The notes below the pieces were generated by a model. It saw only the letters and a program-made list of their open reading frames with translations. It did not search any database and was not told where the DNA came from. This document shows, one piece after another, positions 6,668 through 8,508 of a DNA stretch of 8,508 nt. The DNA comes from Caldilineaceae bacterium (GTDB taxonomy: Bacteria; Chloroflexota; Anaerolineae; Caldilineales; Caldilineaceae). The translations under genes were made by a program, and so were the position numbers. The stretch spans positions 1 to 8,508 of the forward strand of contig JAPKMV010000115.1 of the NCBI GenBank assembly GCA_026645635.1, written 5' to 3'. Numbering within the stretch: position 1 is the stretch's first letter; each line of letters opens with the position of its first letter.

Positions 6668-8508
6668 TCACTCCACCGTCACCGTGGCGATCGCGCCGAT
6701 TTCGCCGCCCTCTGCGCTGAGGATGGGCGCCAGCGTCGCCGGGTCGTAGAGCACCGCTGCAATCCGATAGTCCCCTGCCGCCGCGTCCGGCGGGACGAAC
6801 AGCCCCAGCCGCACGCCGGCCGCCGCGGGCACGTCATTCTGCGCCACCACCTCGCCCGCGGCGTCGAGCAGGCGCACGGAGAGCTTCAGCGGGGTTTCTC
6901 CCTGTGTCGCCACATCCAGTTCGACGGGCAGCACCTCGCCGGCGCGCACCGCGGGCAAAGCAGCCAGACGCTCGATAGCAATCTCACCCCATGGATTCTC
7001 CACCGGCAGGTCAACCAACGGCGTCGTGGGCCGGCCAAAAACAGCCAACGCTGTGTCGCCCGAAACCAGATCGCGGGCAAAGTAGCTGTCCGCAGCAATA
7101 GCGTCGCGGGCTGCCGGGTGATACCGGCTCACGACAAAGATCGTGCCGGTCAGGTCAGCCAGCGGCGGGGCGTAGCTGCCCTGGTCATCAGGCAAAAGAA
7201 TGTTGTCGGCGCGCAGGTCGTGCAGTCCCGTCCAGATGGCCACATCGCTGTCGCCGAAAACCAGGGTGGCGCCATCGCTCCACCAGGCATCGAGTGCCTC
7301 GGCGATGGGCTGCGTCTCGATCAGGATCACCGGGTAGTCCTGCGGCTGCTGCGGCCCGCTGCGGCGGTAGAGCGTCAGCGTGTCGCCGCTGGGCAGCGGA
7401 TAGGCCGCAACGGGCGCATAGAGCTGCTCGAAGAGGTCGTCGCCCGCGGCGATGCGCGCCAGCACTGCCTGCCCCGGCGCCTTGACCAGGCTGTTGTCAC
7501 CATCCTTGACCAGCAGCCAGCGGTTGGCCAGCGCGTCGCTCCAGCCGCGGCTGTTCTCCTCGGTCAAGGCCATGATCGTGAGGTTCTGCCCATCCCGCTC
7601 CGCCAGATAACGGAACGCGCCCCGATGCACCTCCCAGGTGTCCACCAGGATGCCCAGCGAATCCGCCTCGCCAGATGGCGCGCCTTCCGGGTTGCCAATC
7701 GTGGCCAGCACCTGCGGGTGGATCCAGAAGCCGGGGTCGGTGGAGCCGGTGGCCGGCCACTGGAGATAGTCGCCGCTGACCCAGAGCGCCGGGGTGCGGG
7801 CAAAGAGCGCCGCGCCCGCATCGACGGTGTAGATGCCCCACTGCACGCCGAGCACTGTCACCCACAGCGCGCCGAGGACAATGGCCAGCGGCCGCGCATA
7901 GGCCAGCAGGGACGCGGCCAGCAAAATCGCCACCGCAGGCAGCAGCGGCGCCAGGTTACGCGGGTTGGACTGGGCCAGCAGCATCAGAATGATGTAGGCT
8001 GTGACCACTGTCAGCCAGCAGAGGATCAGGGTCAGCCCGGTGGGGATGCGGCGGCGCCAGCGCAGAAACCAGCCGAGGAGCGCGGCCGGGATGATGAGCA
8101 GCGTGGCCAGCGGCCCCATGTGGTGGCTCAGCCAGTAGCCGAAGTAGCGGGTGTAATTGGCCAGCCGCGTGGGATCCCATGCTTCCTGTGTGCCGCGGTC
8201 GGTGCCAAAGGCCACATCGCTCAGCCGGTCGACGAAGTCGATGCGCGGAAAGTACCAGAGGCTGGCGATGGCCGCGGCCAGCAGCAGCGCCGTCCAGAGG
8301 TTGGCGGCGCGCCCGCGACCGCCCAGCAGTGCGTAGACCAGCGGCGTCCAGAGCAGCGTCCAGGCCAGCGGCAGCCAGTCGCCCAGGGGCATCTTCTGTG
8401 CATGGATGAACTCCCTGCCCACCCAATACCAGAGCAGCGCCAGCCCCGCCGCAACCGCAAAGGAGAGGATTGCCCGCCGCCAGTCGATGCGCCAGCCCCG
8501 CAGCGCGG
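6668..8508 (-). CDS. GT-C/GT39-like membrane protein, C-terminal part (5'-partial)
   Basis: The frame is open from the right edge (first whole codon at 8506) to the TGA at 6668-6670, giving 612 visible residues. A GTG at 8422 could be mistaken for a start, but an in-frame membrane segment (SFAVAAGLALLWYWVG) lies just upstream of it, so the true start is outside the window, together with the expected catalytic Asp/Glu loop. Numbering from 8506, several membrane segments run to about residue 228, and SNPRNLAPLLPAVAILLA (179-196) resembles the late motif of GT39 proteins. From about 228 to the end (some 385 residues) the chain is soluble and presumably extracytoplasmic: one region with LGILVDTWEVHRGAFRYLAE, a second around WSDGATLVFGDSDVAIWTGL, and a final beta-sandwich (about 511-612; LKLSVRLLDAAGEVVAQND, GDYRIAAVLYDPATL) like those of the two other glycosyltransferases here. 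Sugar-transfer activity is inferred from the family resemblance only, since the active-site loop is not visible. Confidence 0.88.
   Translation of the reverse strand, partial: ALRGWRIDWRRAILSFAVAAGLALLWYWVGREFIHAQKMPLGDWLPLAWTLLWTPLVYALLGGRGRAANLWTALLLAAAIASLWYFPRIDFVDRLSDVAFGTDRGTQEAWDPTRLANYTRYFGYWLSHHMGPLATLLIIPAALLGWFLRWRRRIPTGLTLILCWLTVVTAYIILMLLAQSNPRNLAPLLPAVAILLAASLLAYARPLAIVLGALWVTVLGVQWGIYTVDAGAALFARTPALWVSGDYLQWPATGSTDPGFWIHPQVLATIGNPEGAPSGEADSLGILVDTWEVHRGAFRYLAERDGQNLTIMALTEENSRGWSDALANRWLLVKDGDNSLVKAPGQAVLARIAAGDDLFEQLYAPVAAYPLPSGDTLTLYRRSGPQQPQDYPVILIETQPIAEALDAWWSDGATLVFGDSDVAIWTGLHDLRADNILLPDDQGSYAPPLADLTGTIFVVSRYHPAARDAIAADSYFARDLVSGDTALAVFGRPTTPLVDLPVENPWGEIAIERLAALPAVRAGEVLPVELDVATQGETPLKLSVRLLDAAGEVVAQNDVPAAAGVRLGLFVPPDAAAGDYRIAAVLYDPATLAPILSAEGGEIGAIATVTVE

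Noticed and set aside
1..8508. CRISPR arrays, tRNA or rRNA genes, insertion sequences or riboswitches
   Set aside because: No regularly spaced repeats, cloverleaf-like segments, transposase motifs or terminal inverted repeats were seen; coding sequence occupies nearly all of the window and the two larger gaps total under 160 bases.

Overview
The window is GC-rich and looks like a bacterial chromosome, most likely from a Chloroflexota lineage (Caldilineae/Anaerolineae-like). That inference rests on the style of the proteins: large GT39-type membrane glycosyltransferases carrying C-terminal beta-sandwich modules, and a secreted protein with a proline-rich linker and Y-x-P-F-V motifs. I recognise these from memory of such genomes and could not run a search.

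Four genes fill almost the whole window and all lie on the minus strand, so they are transcribed from right to left. In transcription order they are: (1) 8508-6668, the C-terminal part of a GT-C/GT39-like membrane protein with a large extracytoplasmic half, whose start lies beyond the right edge; (2) 6560-5136, a secreted or membrane-anchored protein with an N-terminal hydrophobic segment, a proline-rich linker, an FnIII-like domain and a SUMF1/FGE-sulfatase-family domain without the catalytic cysteine pair; (3) 5095 (or 5083)-2507, a complete GT-C enzyme with an extra DUF1616-like membrane segment in front of the catalytic core and a beta-sandwich at its C-terminus; (4) 2490-1, another GT39-type enzyme with at least two C-terminal beta-sandwich modules, running off the left edge. 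Genes 3 and 4 are 16 bases apart and are almost certainly co-transcribed. The gap between genes 1 and 2 (107 bases) holds a plausible terminator overlapped by a plausible promoter. The gap between genes 2 and 3 (about 40-52 bases) holds a second copy of the same -10-like octamer.

Taken together the genes suggest an extracytoplasmic glycan locus: lipid-linked sugars would be transferred outside the membrane by the GT-C enzymes, with a secreted C-type-lectin-fold protein beside them. The substrates, acceptors and any physical link between the proteins cannot be read from the sequence. I see no tRNA, rRNA, CRISPR array, insertion sequence, phage gene or plus-strand gene. The long plus-strand open frames, including one of 2.8 kb, are antisense shadows of the membrane-protein genes.
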